From contig CALWEH010000014.1 of the NCBI GenBank assembly GCA_944377145.1, positions 1 to 34,824 of the forward strand: DNA of 34,824 nt, written 5' to 3'. How positions within the stretch are numbered: the stretch's first letter is position 1; every line of letters begins with the position of its first letter. The notes beneath the pieces were generated by a model. That model searched no databases. It was not told where the DNA came from and worked only from the letters and a program-made list of their open reading frames with translations. A program made the translations under genes and the position numbers. Shown here piece after piece: positions 24,853-33,253 of the stretch. The stretch comes from an uncultured Clostridia bacterium. Lineage in GTDB: Bacteria; Bacillota; Clostridia; Christensenellales; UBA1242.

Positions 24853-27588
24853 ATGGGATTATTTTTATACTTATTTGGCTCGGACAACACCCGAAATTTA
24901 AATAAAATAAATAAAGTTGTTGATAAAATTGAAGAAAAAGCAGATTTTTATAAAAGTTTAACAGATGAAGAATTGCAAGCTACAACTCCAAAATTAAAAG
25001 AACGTTTAAAGCAAGGTGAAACTTTAGACGACATTTTGCCTGACGCTTTTGCTCTTGTTCGTGAAGCTAGTACTAGAGTATTTGGAAAACGTCACTTTAG
25101 AGTTCAGTTAATAGGTGGAGTGGTATTGCATCAAGGCCGTATAGCTGAAATGCGTACCGGTGAAGGAAAAACACTAACCGCTACCCTTCCAGCATATTTA
25201 AATGCTTTATCTGGCAATAATGTTCATGTAGTTACAGTTAATGAATATTTAGCTCAGTATCAAGCAGAATTAATGGGAAAATTATACAAATTTTTAGGTT
25301 TAACAATTGGCGTTACACTTAGTGGGCAATCTGCTGATGCTAAACAACAAGCTTATAGATGCGACATCACTTATGGCACAAATAATGAGTTTGGATTTGA
25401 CTATCTTAGAGATAACATGCAGCCTGATAAAAAATATAAAGTTCAGCGAGGTCATCATTTTTGTATAGTGGACGAGGTTGACTCTATTTTAATTGATGAA
25501 GCTCGTACACCTTTAATTATATCTGGAAGTGGAGAAAAAACTAGCGATTTGTATGTAAAATCAGATAATTTTGTTCGTAGACTTACTACTGATGATTATG
25601 AAATAGATATTAAACAAAAGCAAATTCGTTTAACAGAACAAGGTGTTTCAAGAGCTGAAAAATATTTTGGCATCGAAAACTTGTCTGATATTTCTGCACT
25701 TGAATTAAACCATCATATAAACAATGCTTTACGTGCACATTTTATAATGAAACGTGATAGCAACTATATAGTTAAAGATGATGAAGTTCTAATTGTAGAT
25801 GAATTTACAGGGCGTTTAATGCAAGGTAGACGCTATAGTGACGGACTTCACCAAGCAATAGAAGCTAAAGAGCATGTTAAAATTAAAAACGAAAACAAAA
25901 CTTTAGCTACAATCACATTCCAAAACTATTTTAAACTTTACTCAAAACTTAGCGGAATGACAGGTACTGCTAAAACAGAAGAAATGGAATTTAAAAAAAT
26001 ATACAATCTAGATGTAGTTACCATTCCTACAAATAAACCTGTACTTAGAATAGATGAAAATGACATGATTTTTTACACTGAAGATGCTAAATATAAAGCG
26101 ATTGTAGAAGAAATTCAAAATAAATATAAATCTGGTCAACCTATTCTTGTGGGTACTGCCTCTGTAGATAAAAGTGAAAGAATTAGCCGTGAAATTAGCA
26201 AGCTTGGTATCCCTCATAATGTGCTTAATGCTAAAAATCATGAAAAAGAAAGTTTAATTATAGCTCAAGCAGGTAGAGTTGGTTCTGTAACTATAGCTAC
26301 AAATATGGCAGGTCGTGGAACAGACATATTATTAGGCGGAAATGCTGAATATCTTGCAAAAGCAAAACTTATGCAAGAAGGAATTGGCAATGATGTTATT
26401 GAAAAAGTTACTTCATATAATGCAAATCTAAATGAAGAAGAACAAGAAATAAAAAATAAATATGATGAGTATTATAAAACTTTTGAAAAAGAAACTGCTG
26501 AAGAGCGTGAAAAAGTGCTTAGCCTTGGCGGATTACACATTTTAGGTACTGAACGCCATGAATCTAGACGTATTGATAATCAGTTAAGAGGTCGTGCAGG
26601 TCGTCAAGGAGACCCAGGTTCTTCTATATTCTTTATTTCTCTTGAAGATGAATTGCCTCAACGTTTTGGTGAAGATAGAATGAAAAATCTATTCTATATG
26701 ATATTTAAAGGCAATGAAGATATGCCTATTCAAATGAAAATTTTAACAAAATTTTTTGAAAGAGCACAAAAGAAAACTGAAAGTGAAAACTTTGCTATTA
26801 GAAAACAAGTTCTAGAATATGATGATGTATTAAACAAGCAACGTAGCATTATTTATGCTGAACGTGACAAAGTATTAGATGGCAATGACATGCATGAACA
26901 AGTAGTTGAAATGTTACATGATTATATAAATAGTATATGCCTAGATTATATAGATGAAACCAAGCCTAATTACGAATGGGATTTAGACACTCTTAATAAA
27001 GCTCTTGAAGACAAACTTTTTGAAAAAGGTTCAAATATTGTAACTAAAGAATTGGTGGCTGACTTAGATGAAAAACAAACTAGTGAAGCAGTTTTTCAAA
27101 AAGCTTTAGAAATATATGAAGGAAAAGTAAATGAGATTAAAAAATTAGGAATAGACTTTTCTCAAATTGAAAGAGCTATAATGCTAAGAGTTGTTGACAA
27201 ATTCTGGATGGATCATATTGATGCAATGAATGTATTAAGAAATGAAATAGGAGTTTTATCTTATGGCCAAAAAGATCCTATCATTGCATATAAAAATGAA
27301 GGATTTGAAATGTTTGATAATATGATTGACCAAATTCGTCAATATACAGCATCTACTTTATTTAGAATGAAAATTAGAATTGATATAAAGGTTCCTCAAA
27401 GAAGCCCTATACCTACAACTAGCAAGCAAGAAAATATTCCTCCTGCTCAAAATAAAGCATTACCAACAAACCCAGCTAAAACAATAGCTAAACCAGTAGC
27501 TAAAAATGAACCAAAAATAGAACGTAATGCTCCTTGCCCTTGCGGAAGTGGGAAAAAATATAAAAATTGTTGCGGGAAAAATTCTTAA
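24853..27588 (+). CDS. secA: Preprotein translocase ATPase SecA
   Basis: Motor of the Sec export pathway, acting at SecYEG. It has 911 residues, full length. In order: Walker A MRTGEGKT (about 100-107), the DEAD-like VDEVDSILIDEAR, the preprotein cross-linking region, the second nucleotide domain with TNMAGRGTDILLGG and QLRGRAGRQGDPG, the helical scaffold and wing with DHIDAMNVLRNEIGVLSYGQ, a Pro/Ala/Lys-rich linker, and the C-terminal zinc finger CPCGSGKKYKNCC, which binds SecB-like partners or phospholipid. It starts after a GGGAG site. It appears monocistronic between two terminators. Confidence 0.98.
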   Translation: MGLFLYLFGSDNTRNLNKINKVVDKIEEKADFYKSLTDEELQATTPKLKERLKQGETLDDILPDAFALVREASTRVFGKRHFRVQLIGGVVLHQGRIAEMRTGEGKTLTATLPAYLNALSGNNVHVVTVNEYLAQYQAELMGKLYKFLGLTIGVTLSGQSADAKQQAYRCDITYGTNNEFGFDYLRDNMQPDKKYKVQRGHHFCIVDEVDSILIDEARTPLIISGSGEKTSDLYVKSDNFVRRLTTDDYEIDIKQKQIRLTEQGVSRAEKYFGIENLSDISALELNHHINNALRAHFIMKRDSNYIVKDDEVLIVDEFTGRLMQGRRYSDGLHQAIEAKEHVKIKNENKTLATITFQNYFKLYSKLSGMTGTAKTEEMEFKKIYNLDVVTIPTNKPVLRIDENDMIFYTEDAKYKAIVEEIQNKYKSGQPILVGTASVDKSERISREISKLGIPHNVLNAKNHEKESLIIAQAGRVGSVTIATNMAGRGTDILLGGNAEYLAKAKLMQEGIGNDVIEKVTSYNANLNEEEQEIKNKYDEYYKTFEKETAEEREKVLSLGGLHILGTERHESRRIDNQLRGRAGRQGDPGSSIFFISLEDELPQRFGEDRMKNLFYMIFKGNEDMPIQMKILTKFFERAQKKTESENFAIRKQVLEYDDVLNKQRSIIYAERDKVLDGNDMHEQVVEMLHDYINSICLDYIDETKPNYEWDLDTLNKALEDKLFEKGSNIVTKELVADLDEKQTSEAVFQKALEIYEGKVNEIKKLGIDFSQIERAIMLRVVDKFWMDHIDAMNVLRNEIGVLSYGQKDPIIAYKNEGFEMFDNMIDQIRQYTASTLFRMKIRIDIKVPQRSPIPTTSKQENIPPAQNKALPTNPAKTIAKPVAKNEPKIERNAPCPCGSGKKYKNCCGKNS

Positions 27589-27595
27589 TAATACA

Positions 27596-27625
27596 AAAAA
27601 ATAAAGAGAAATCTCTTTATTTTTT
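27596..27625. terminator. Bidirectional terminator between secA and the second rubrerythrin gene
   Basis: AATAAAGAGA and TCTCTTTATT form a 10-bp inverted repeat flanked by an A run and a T run, between two converging genes. Confidence 0.75.
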
Positions 27626-27626
27626 A

Positions 27627-28229
27627 TTATTTTACTCTATTCATTGTAATATTAATTCTGTAATACCCTTGAGGTTGATGACATAAAGGACATTCTTTTG
27701 GTGCAGATTTCCCTGTATAAATCGTTCCACATTCATCACATTTAAAACACCCTTCCCCTTCACAACATTTATACAATGTGCCATTCTTCAATTCGTCATG
27801 TAATTGAATTAATATTTTTTCATGGCTTTTCTCTACATCTGCCACCATATTAAATAATTTTGCAACATCATCATATCCTTCTTCTTTTGCAATATCAGCA
27901 AATTCAGGATAAATGCTTTCAGCAGACGAATGTTCATTTTTACTCTCTAGCTCCAACAATTCTATCAACTCTCCAGATCTAAAAGGATAACCTGCACAAA
28001 TTTCAATATTTTGCACATCTTTTCCACCATGCTCTGTTATTTTTTCAAAAAATTGTTTGGCATGAGCCATTTCATTATGTGCTAAAGTTCTAATTAAAGC
28101 ACTCATATATACATACTGTTGTTGCATTGCTGTTTTTGACATAAACTGATATCTTGCCCCTTCTTGACATTCTGCCGCAAACGCTCTTGCTAAATTTTCT
28201 TTTGTTTTACTTTTTTGAAAATCCACCAT
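27627..28229 (-). CDS. Rubrerythrin family protein
   Basis: A second peroxide-reducing rubrerythrin-like protein, 200 residues when started at ATG 28229, which follows AGGAGG directly; an upstream ATG at 28244 lies on the wrong side of that site. The N-terminal ferritin-like diiron domain has AAECQEGARYQFM, LAHNEMAHAKQFF and VADVEKSHEKIL, providing the Glu and His ligands. The C-terminal rubredoxin-like knuckle pair is CDECGTIYTGKSAPKECPLC, with an additional CEGEGC just before it. It diverges clearly from the rubrerythrin in the fusion gene, so it is not a recent copy. It is likely cytoplasmic oxidative-stress defence. Confidence 0.92.
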   Translation of the reverse strand: MVDFQKSKTKENLARAFAAECQEGARYQFMSKTAMQQQYVYMSALIRTLAHNEMAHAKQFFEKITEHGGKDVQNIEICAGYPFRSGELIELLELESKNEHSSAESIYPEFADIAKEEGYDDVAKLFNMVADVEKSHEKILIQLHDELKNGTLYKCCEGEGCFKCDECGTIYTGKSAPKECPLCHQPQGYYRINITMNRVK

Positions 28230-28314
28230 AATTCCTCCTATCAAATATTTTGGGCAACAAATGGATTTTTAAACATATTTAAAATAAATATTCTTTTGAA
28301 TTATATTATTTCAA

Positions 28315-30960
28315 CTAGTTATTTTCCTCTACCTTACTCTTTTTTAGTCCAAAATGATAGTTGTGTTTATTACGATAATTTAAAAATAATTTAACAATTT
28401 CGCAACTAGGAATTACACTAAATGAAGCAATGGCAATCATAATCCATTGATGAATATTTAAAAATTCTAATTTAAATATTACATAAAATGCTGGACATAT
28501 AGCCACTAACAAACTTACTGCAAAAGATATAACGAAACACAAATTAAAGGTTTTATTGTCTAATAAATTCTTTCCAAAAATACTTTGATTTGTTTTACAA
28601 TTTATACTATGTAATAATTGCATAAATACTATTGTAAAAAATACCATAGTAGAAGCTACATTTGCTCCAAAATTAAATACTGCATACAAATACATTCCAA
28701 TTACAATTACTATTTGAATTATTGATTGATAAATAATACTTATACCTACATCTTGCCCAAATAAAGAGCTATTACTTTTCCTTGGAGGAGAATTCATAAT
28801 TTCTGGTTCAACATTTTCTTTTCCAAGAGCAAATGCTGGAAGGCTATCTGATATTAAATTAATAAATAGCATTTGAGATGGCAATAAGAATGAATAATTA
28901 GGGAAGAATAATAGTCCAAATAACATTCCAAGCACTTCAACACTATTAGTGCTAATTAAATATTGCAAGGCTTTTTGAATATTGTTGTATACCTTTCTTC
29001 CTTCTTCTACTGCAACTATAATACTAGCAAAATTATCATCTGTGATTAGCATGTCAGCCACACTTTTTACAATATCTGTTCCTGCAACACCCATTCCAAC
29101 GCCAATATCTGCTATTTTTAAACTAGGTGCATCATTTACTCCATCTCCTGTCATGGCAACAATTTTCTTCAGTTTTTTATATGCTGACACAATTTTCACT
29201 TTATGTTCAGGGCTAACTCTTGCAAACACAGTATATTGTTGTACTTTATCAGCAAATTCTTTATCAGTCATTTTATTTATTTCATCTCCTGTAAGAACTT
29301 GACTAATATCTTGCGCTATTCCTATTTCTTTAGCTATGGCAAAAGCAGTTCTTTTATGATCTCCTGTAATCATAATAGGTTTTAACCCAGCTTTAAAACA
29401 TTTAGCAATAGCAGCTGAAACTTCTTGGCGAGGTCTATCCATCATTCCTGATAAACCTAAAAATATTAAATTTTCTTCCAACTCCTCCATTCCATCAAAA
29501 TTATCATATTTTTTATAGCAAAAAGCTAATACTCTTAAAGCTCTATCTGCCATACTATTATTTATTTGTACTAAGTGCTGTTTCATGCTGTCTGTTAAAG
29601 GAAGGATATTTCCATTAATATCTATATGTGAACATAAATCAATAACTTTATCAAAAGCTCCCTTTGTATAACTAAATACATTCCCGTTTACATAATTTAG
29701 CGTTGTCATCATTTTTCTATTTGAATCAAAAGCTATTTCTTGTATACGCTTTTCATTGGGAAAATGTATTTTATTAATATGTTCTAGTATTGCATTTTCA
29801 GTTGCTTCACCTATTAATTCTTGTTTTTCGTTAAAATATGAATTATTGCAAAATTTCATACAATTAAGCATTTGTGGATTAATTTTTTTAGCATCTGTCA
29901 CAAATTCATTATTGCAAAAATTTTGAACAACAACCATTTTGTTTTGAGTTAAAGTACCTGTTTTATCTGTACATATTACTTCACAACTTCCTAATGTTTC
30001 TACAGCATGTAATTGTTTTATAATTACTTTGCGTTTTGCTAGCTGTTGCACACCCATAGCCATTATTAACGTAATAACTGCTGGCAAACTTTCTGGAATA
30101 GCTGCAACAGCCAAAGCTACAGATATCATTAAAGCAGTTATAAAATTACTATCTTCAATAAAAACTAATTCAATTATAAATATAATCAAACATATTAAAA
30201 GAACAGAATATGTAATGAATTTGCCTATTTTTTGAATACTTTTTTGTAATGGTGTAATTTCTTTTTTTGATTTAAATAAAAGATGCGCTATTTTACCTAT
30301 TTCTGTATTGTTTCCAACAGCCACCACTACTCCTTTAGCTTTACCACTAGTAACCAAACTTCCAGAATAAGCCATATTATATCTTTCTGCCAAATTTGCG
30401 TGTGATGAACAAATTGCATTAGCATCTTTGCTAGAAGCTTCAGATTCACCTGTTAATTTACTTTCATCACATTTTAAATTATTTGACTCTATCAATCTAA
30501 TATCTGCAGGAACAATATCACCAGCTTCTATATACACAATATCTCCAACAACTAAATCTTGCGTTGGAATAATTTGTAAAATTCCATCTCGCATCACTCT
30601 AGAATTTGTATTTTCACTTTTTTTCAATTCGTTTATGCAAGCCTCTGCTTTATCTTCTTGTATTACTCCTATAATAGAATTCATTACAACTATAAATAAA
30701 ATTACCAGCCCTTCAAATAATTCTCCTGTTTTGTTTTCTATAATTGCAACAGTAATAGATATAATAGCAGAAAAAAGCAATATTAATACCATTATATTTT
30801 TAAATTGAAGCAAAAATCTAACAAATAGACTTTTTCGCTTCTCTTTATCTATTATATTAACACCATATTTATCTCTGTTAGATAATATTTGTTGCTTAGT
30901 AAGTCCTACACTCTTACTATCTAACTTCTGCATAACTTCTTCTATGCCCAATCTATACAT
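28315..30960 (-). CDS. Calcium-type P-type ATPase (P2)
   Basis: Membrane cation pump of 881 residues, similar to PMCA/SERCA-like bacterial Ca2+ ATPases. The actuator loop TGES lies at 170-173. The phosphorylation site D332 lies in CTDKTGTLTQN. The hinge is MTGDGVNDAPSLKIADIGVGM. The M4 motif reads AAIPESLPAV, where the canonical P2 sequence is PEGLP. The M6 region SDSLPAFALG and ten predicted helices are present. Calcium export is the likeliest role, though some P2 pumps move other cations. It has an AGGAG site. The rubrerythrin gene follows 85 bases downstream on the same strand. Confidence 0.93.
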   Translation of the reverse strand: MYRLGIEEVMQKLDSKSVGLTKQQILSNRDKYGVNIIDKEKRKSLFVRFLLQFKNIMVLILLFSAIISITVAIIENKTGELFEGLVILFIVVMNSIIGVIQEDKAEACINELKKSENTNSRVMRDGILQIIPTQDLVVGDIVYIEAGDIVPADIRLIESNNLKCDESKLTGESEASSKDANAICSSHANLAERYNMAYSGSLVTSGKAKGVVVAVGNNTEIGKIAHLLFKSKKEITPLQKSIQKIGKFITYSVLLICLIIFIIELVFIEDSNFITALMISVALAVAAIPESLPAVITLIMAMGVQQLAKRKVIIKQLHAVETLGSCEVICTDKTGTLTQNKMVVVQNFCNNEFVTDAKKINPQMLNCMKFCNNSYFNEKQELIGEATENAILEHINKIHFPNEKRIQEIAFDSNRKMMTTLNYVNGNVFSYTKGAFDKVIDLCSHIDINGNILPLTDSMKQHLVQINNSMADRALRVLAFCYKKYDNFDGMEELEENLIFLGLSGMMDRPRQEVSAAIAKCFKAGLKPIMITGDHKRTAFAIAKEIGIAQDISQVLTGDEINKMTDKEFADKVQQYTVFARVSPEHKVKIVSAYKKLKKIVAMTGDGVNDAPSLKIADIGVGMGVAGTDIVKSVADMLITDDNFASIIVAVEEGRKVYNNIQKALQYLISTNSVEVLGMLFGLLFFPNYSFLLPSQMLFINLISDSLPAFALGKENVEPEIMNSPPRKSNSSLFGQDVGISIIYQSIIQIVIVIGMYLYAVFNFGANVASTMVFFTIVFMQLLHSINCKTNQSIFGKNLLDNKTFNLCFVISFAVSLLVAICPAFYVIFKLEFLNIHQWIMIAIASFSVIPSCEIVKLFLNYRNKHNYHFGLKKSKVEENN

Positions 30961-31093
30961 AAACGCTCCTAATTAAATGTATAACTTATACAATTAATTT
31001 AGAACTGTAGGAATAAATTTGATTATAAAAAGTTGCAACACATAATCTATTTTTATTAATTTTAAATAAATTAAAAAAATTTTTATAAAAATA

Positions 31094-31122
31094 TTGACAA
31101 AATTAAAAAATATGCATATAAT
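31094..31122 (+). promoter_or_regulatory. Consensus promoter of the initiator tRNA gene
   Basis: Perfect TTGACA and perfect TATAAT with the optimal 17-base spacer, 11 bases before the mature tRNA. This is the strongest promoter in the window, as expected for a stable RNA. Confidence 0.85.
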
Positions 31123-31133
31123 ATATAATATAT

Positions 31134-31210
31134 CGCGGGATAGAGCAGTCCGGCAGCTCGTCGGGCCCATAACCCGAAGGTCGTTGGTTCAAATCCAACT
31201 CCCGCAACCA
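31134..31210 (+). tRNA. Initiator tRNA-Met (CAT)
   Basis: 77 bases including an encoded CCA end. Three initiator hallmarks are visible. The acceptor stem CGCGGGA / TCCCGCA leaves the first C opposite A, the C1-A72 mismatch. The anticodon stem has three consecutive G-C pairs (TCGGG / CCCGA). The anticodon loop is CCCATAA with CAT. The T arm (GTTGG TTCAAAT CCAAC) and the D arm are normal. Confidence 0.97.
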
Positions 31211-31275
31211 ATCATTTTAATATACGAACCTGAAAATATCTTTTTAATTAAAAAGGACTCAATTCTAATGGTCGT

Positions 31276-31309
31276 AAAAATACCAGAGAACTAATCTCTG
31301 ATATTTTTT
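31276..31309. terminator. Terminator between tRNA-fMet and the coiled-coil gene
   Basis: Stem of AAATACCAGAGA and TCTCTGATATTT with one mismatch on the plus strand (a G-U pair on the minus strand), with A and T tracts on both sides. It can terminate the tRNA and the converging coiled-coil gene. Confidence 0.65.
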
Positions 31310-31328
31310 ATTATTTATTATTTTGTTT

Positions 31329-32540
31329 TTAAAAAGTTTGTATTTGTCCATTTGAAAATTGTTTGCAAATCTCATTAACAACTTTACATTTATTCATTAA
31401 TTGTGGATTAACTTGTATTTGAGTGGTTTCTTGTGTTGTTTTTAATTGGGTTGCAACCTGCTTCATTACACTTTCGCTATATGCAGTAAAATCATCAACA
31501 ATACTTGCAGGCATTTGTTCTAAACTAGATACTGCTTTCATTTGAGTATCTATTTTGTCTACTATAATTTCAGAACCTTTGCCAACATATTCAGATGTTG
31601 CTGTTTGAGTTCTTGCAGTCAATTCATCTACTTGTTGTTCTAAAATCTTTAATTCCGTTACTTTGTCATCTAAGCTTATATCCTCCCTAGTAGTATATAA
31701 TTGAAATTCTTCAATCCTACTTTCCATCACATTAACTCTTGTTATGGCATCCTCCACCTTACTATCAACAAATTTTGCTTCATTTAAACAATTTTCAATT
31801 TCTTGCAAATCACGCATCCATTTATCAATTACTTCATCACTACCTATGTCTTTTACAGCATCACTTAACACTTGCTGAATATGTGTATCTAATTGTTGTT
31901 TATCATTATTGATACTTTCAATCTCTTGTTTATCTGGCTCTATAATTTGGATTTTACAAATCTCATCAACTTCATCTTGAGTTGATTTTGGATTATCATT
32001 TACACTTGATAATGAATTTTCATAATTTTTTGACATTTCAAACAAGTCAAGCACAACTTGCTTCAATGTAGATTGCTCATCAAATCTTCCATTATTTCCT
32101 TTTGATGTAAAATATTGACCATCCGCTTCTTGGAAATTCGATGTATACTGTCCATTTATATAGTTTTTTCCATTTTCCTCTGATAGACGTTTATCTTCTA
32201 TCGCTCTTTCAATTTGTAAAACTTGTGAAGCACAATCAACTAATTTATTAGCAACATCTATTTCCGTTACCCCTGTATTCATTTCCGTAATATAGACGTC
32301 TAATTGTTTTTGTTTAATACTTATATCATTAGGATTAATATAACTAGTAATTTCTACTTGTTTATTTACCGCTTGTCCCAACCTTTTCCATATTTCATCA
32401 TACAACTTTTCAAATTTATTTCTTAATACCACATAATCGTTACTCTGATTATATGATATAGCCCAATTTGCCAATCTATCAATATAGTCAGCCACTTGTG
32501 CCATTTTTTTGTTTAAATTCATTGCCTTGTCTATATTCAT
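31329..32540 (-). CDS. Uncharacterised coiled-coil protein
   Basis: I start this 403-residue protein at ATG 32540 (MNIDKAMNLNKK), after GAGAGG; the longer frame to 32600 runs through the promoter. The protein is acidic and rich in Gln, Glu, Asp, Asn and Val, with long helical stretches in three blocks (about 1-140, 215-330 and 330-400) that look like coiled coil, separated by an Asn/Gly-rich linker near 145-170. There is no signal peptide, membrane segment or catalytic motif. I recognise no family. It has its own promoter and terminator. It could be a structural or scaffold protein; its neighbours on the right are a protease and a toxin-like gene, but no link is shown. Confidence 0.75.
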   Translation of the reverse strand: MNIDKAMNLNKKMAQVADYIDRLANWAISYNQSNDYVVLRNKFEKLYDEIWKRLGQAVNKQVEITSYINPNDISIKQKQLDVYITEMNTGVTEIDVANKLVDCASQVLQIERAIEDKRLSEENGKNYINGQYTSNFQEADGQYFTSKGNNGRFDEQSTLKQVVLDLFEMSKNYENSLSSVNDNPKSTQDEVDEICKIQIIEPDKQEIESINNDKQQLDTHIQQVLSDAVKDIGSDEVIDKWMRDLQEIENCLNEAKFVDSKVEDAITRVNVMESRIEEFQLYTTREDISLDDKVTELKILEQQVDELTARTQTATSEYVGKGSEIIVDKIDTQMKAVSSLEQMPASIVDDFTAYSESVMKQVATQLKTTQETTQIQVNPQLMNKCKVVNEICKQFSNGQIQTF

Positions 32541-32568
32541 AACTATAAAACCTCTCTTATTGAAATAT

Positions 32569-32596
32569 ATTATAATTTTAAAAATTAAAAAGTCAA
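32569..32596 (-). promoter_or_regulatory. Promoter of the coiled-coil gene
   Basis: On the minus strand TTGACT and a perfect TATAAT are 16 bases apart, with a leader of about 25 nt. This placement argues against the upstream in-frame ATG at 32600. Confidence 0.65.
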
Positions 32597-32720
32597 GCAA
32601 ATCAATTATTAATTATAATAATCTCCAATTTGTAAAACACTTTTAAAATATCAAAATTTATCTGTAAACAAGATGGTTTTAAAATGGTTCTTACCTGATG
32701 GTCTTGGGCAACCAAGTCGG

Positions 32721-32759
32721 TCCGAGTTGAACACCTTGTTCAATTCGGATTTTTATTTT
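32721..32759 (+). terminator. Strong rho-independent terminator
   Basis: TCCGAGTTGAACA and TGTTCAATTCGGA form a 13-bp stem (one G-U) with a CCT loop, followed by TTTTTATTTT. The T tract exists only on the plus strand. Confidence 0.75.
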
Positions 32760-32790
32760 AAGCAGTGGTTTATAGCCATTGCTTTTTTTT
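32760..32790 (+). terminator. Second, adjacent terminator
   Basis: AAGCAGTGG and CCATTGCTT form a 9-bp stem (one G-U) followed by a run of eight T residues, directly after the first terminator. Confidence 0.7.
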
Positions 32791-33000
32791 ATTTAAAATT
32801 AAGTTCTTTCATAAAAAATAATAAAAGTTTTAAATTCAATCTAGTTATATATTCTAGTGAGTGACATATAACTCAATCATTCCCTATTCTTGAAAATAAA
32901 ATGAAAATTGTTTCCAATCTGGATGTGATTTATTATTCACTTTTAAATAACATTATTTAATATAAAATTAATATTAAACATACTCAATATACTGCTCTAT

Positions 33001-33221
33001 TTAGTCTTGTTCTATTTCTTTATTTTTAATAATAGTTATTTCAATGGATTTGGTTTGATATTTGAATGGTCTAGTTGCATGAGGAATTGCTATATAACGA
33101 CTATGTCTTTGCTTCTGCAAAAAACATACCCTCAACTTTTTAACTGTGCTGACTTTTGGATTTAACTGTTTAAGTTAGAATTTGTGAGTTTTAAATTAAT
33201 TTTAAATTTTTTTGTTGACAT
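33001..33221 (-). pseudogene. Possible frameshifted remnant of a small basic protein
   Basis: On the minus strand, 57 codons from 33174 down to a TAA at 33001 read like real protein (KKLRVCFLQKQRHSRYIAIP, then HATRPFKYQTKSIEI) but lack a start codon and open after a stop. An ATG at 33221 begins 19 codons (MSTKKFKINLKLTNSNLNS) in another frame that overlaps it; a one-base change would join them into about 75 residues. No family is recognised and no ribosome binding site is seen. The rest of 32541-33253 is plain AT-rich DNA apart from the hairpins and promoters listed. Confidence 0.25.
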
Positions 33222-33242
33222 CTTAAAATTTTTAATTATAAT
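33215..33242 (+). promoter_or_regulatory. Promoter of the protease gene, giving a very short leader
   Basis: Perfect TTGACA and TATAAT with a 16-base spacer. The start site would be about 33249, only some 5 bases before the ATG at 33254, and no ribosome binding site is present. Confidence 0.65.
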
Positions 33243-33253
33243 TAAAGTTAATT

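Larger units (their letters stand above)
32614..32790 (+). ncRNA. Possible small structured RNA ending in tandem terminators
   Basis: No protein-like frame is present, but three hairpins follow each other on the plus strand. CTTGG-GCAA-CCAAG (32703-32716) carries a GNRA tetraloop, and two terminators come next. A TATAAT at 32614-32619 could be the -10 box, though the -35 is poor. Because the left neighbour is transcribed away from it, terminators here imply a plus-strand transcript that begins within this gap. I do not recognise an Rfam family, and a leader of the protease gene is another possibility. Confidence 0.4.

Noticed and set aside
31094..31294. A 66-codon plus-strand open frame over the tRNA
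   Set aside because: It starts in the tRNA promoter and translates the tRNA itself; chance frame.
32693..32790. T-box or amino-acid riboswitch leader in front of the protease gene
   Set aside because: The conserved T-box antiterminator sequence is absent, and the hairpins end more than 450 bases before the protease ATG.
32673..32864. A 63-codon plus-strand open frame over the hairpins
   Set aside because: It lies on the two terminator hairpins, lacks a ribosome binding site, and its sequence is explained by the RNA structure.
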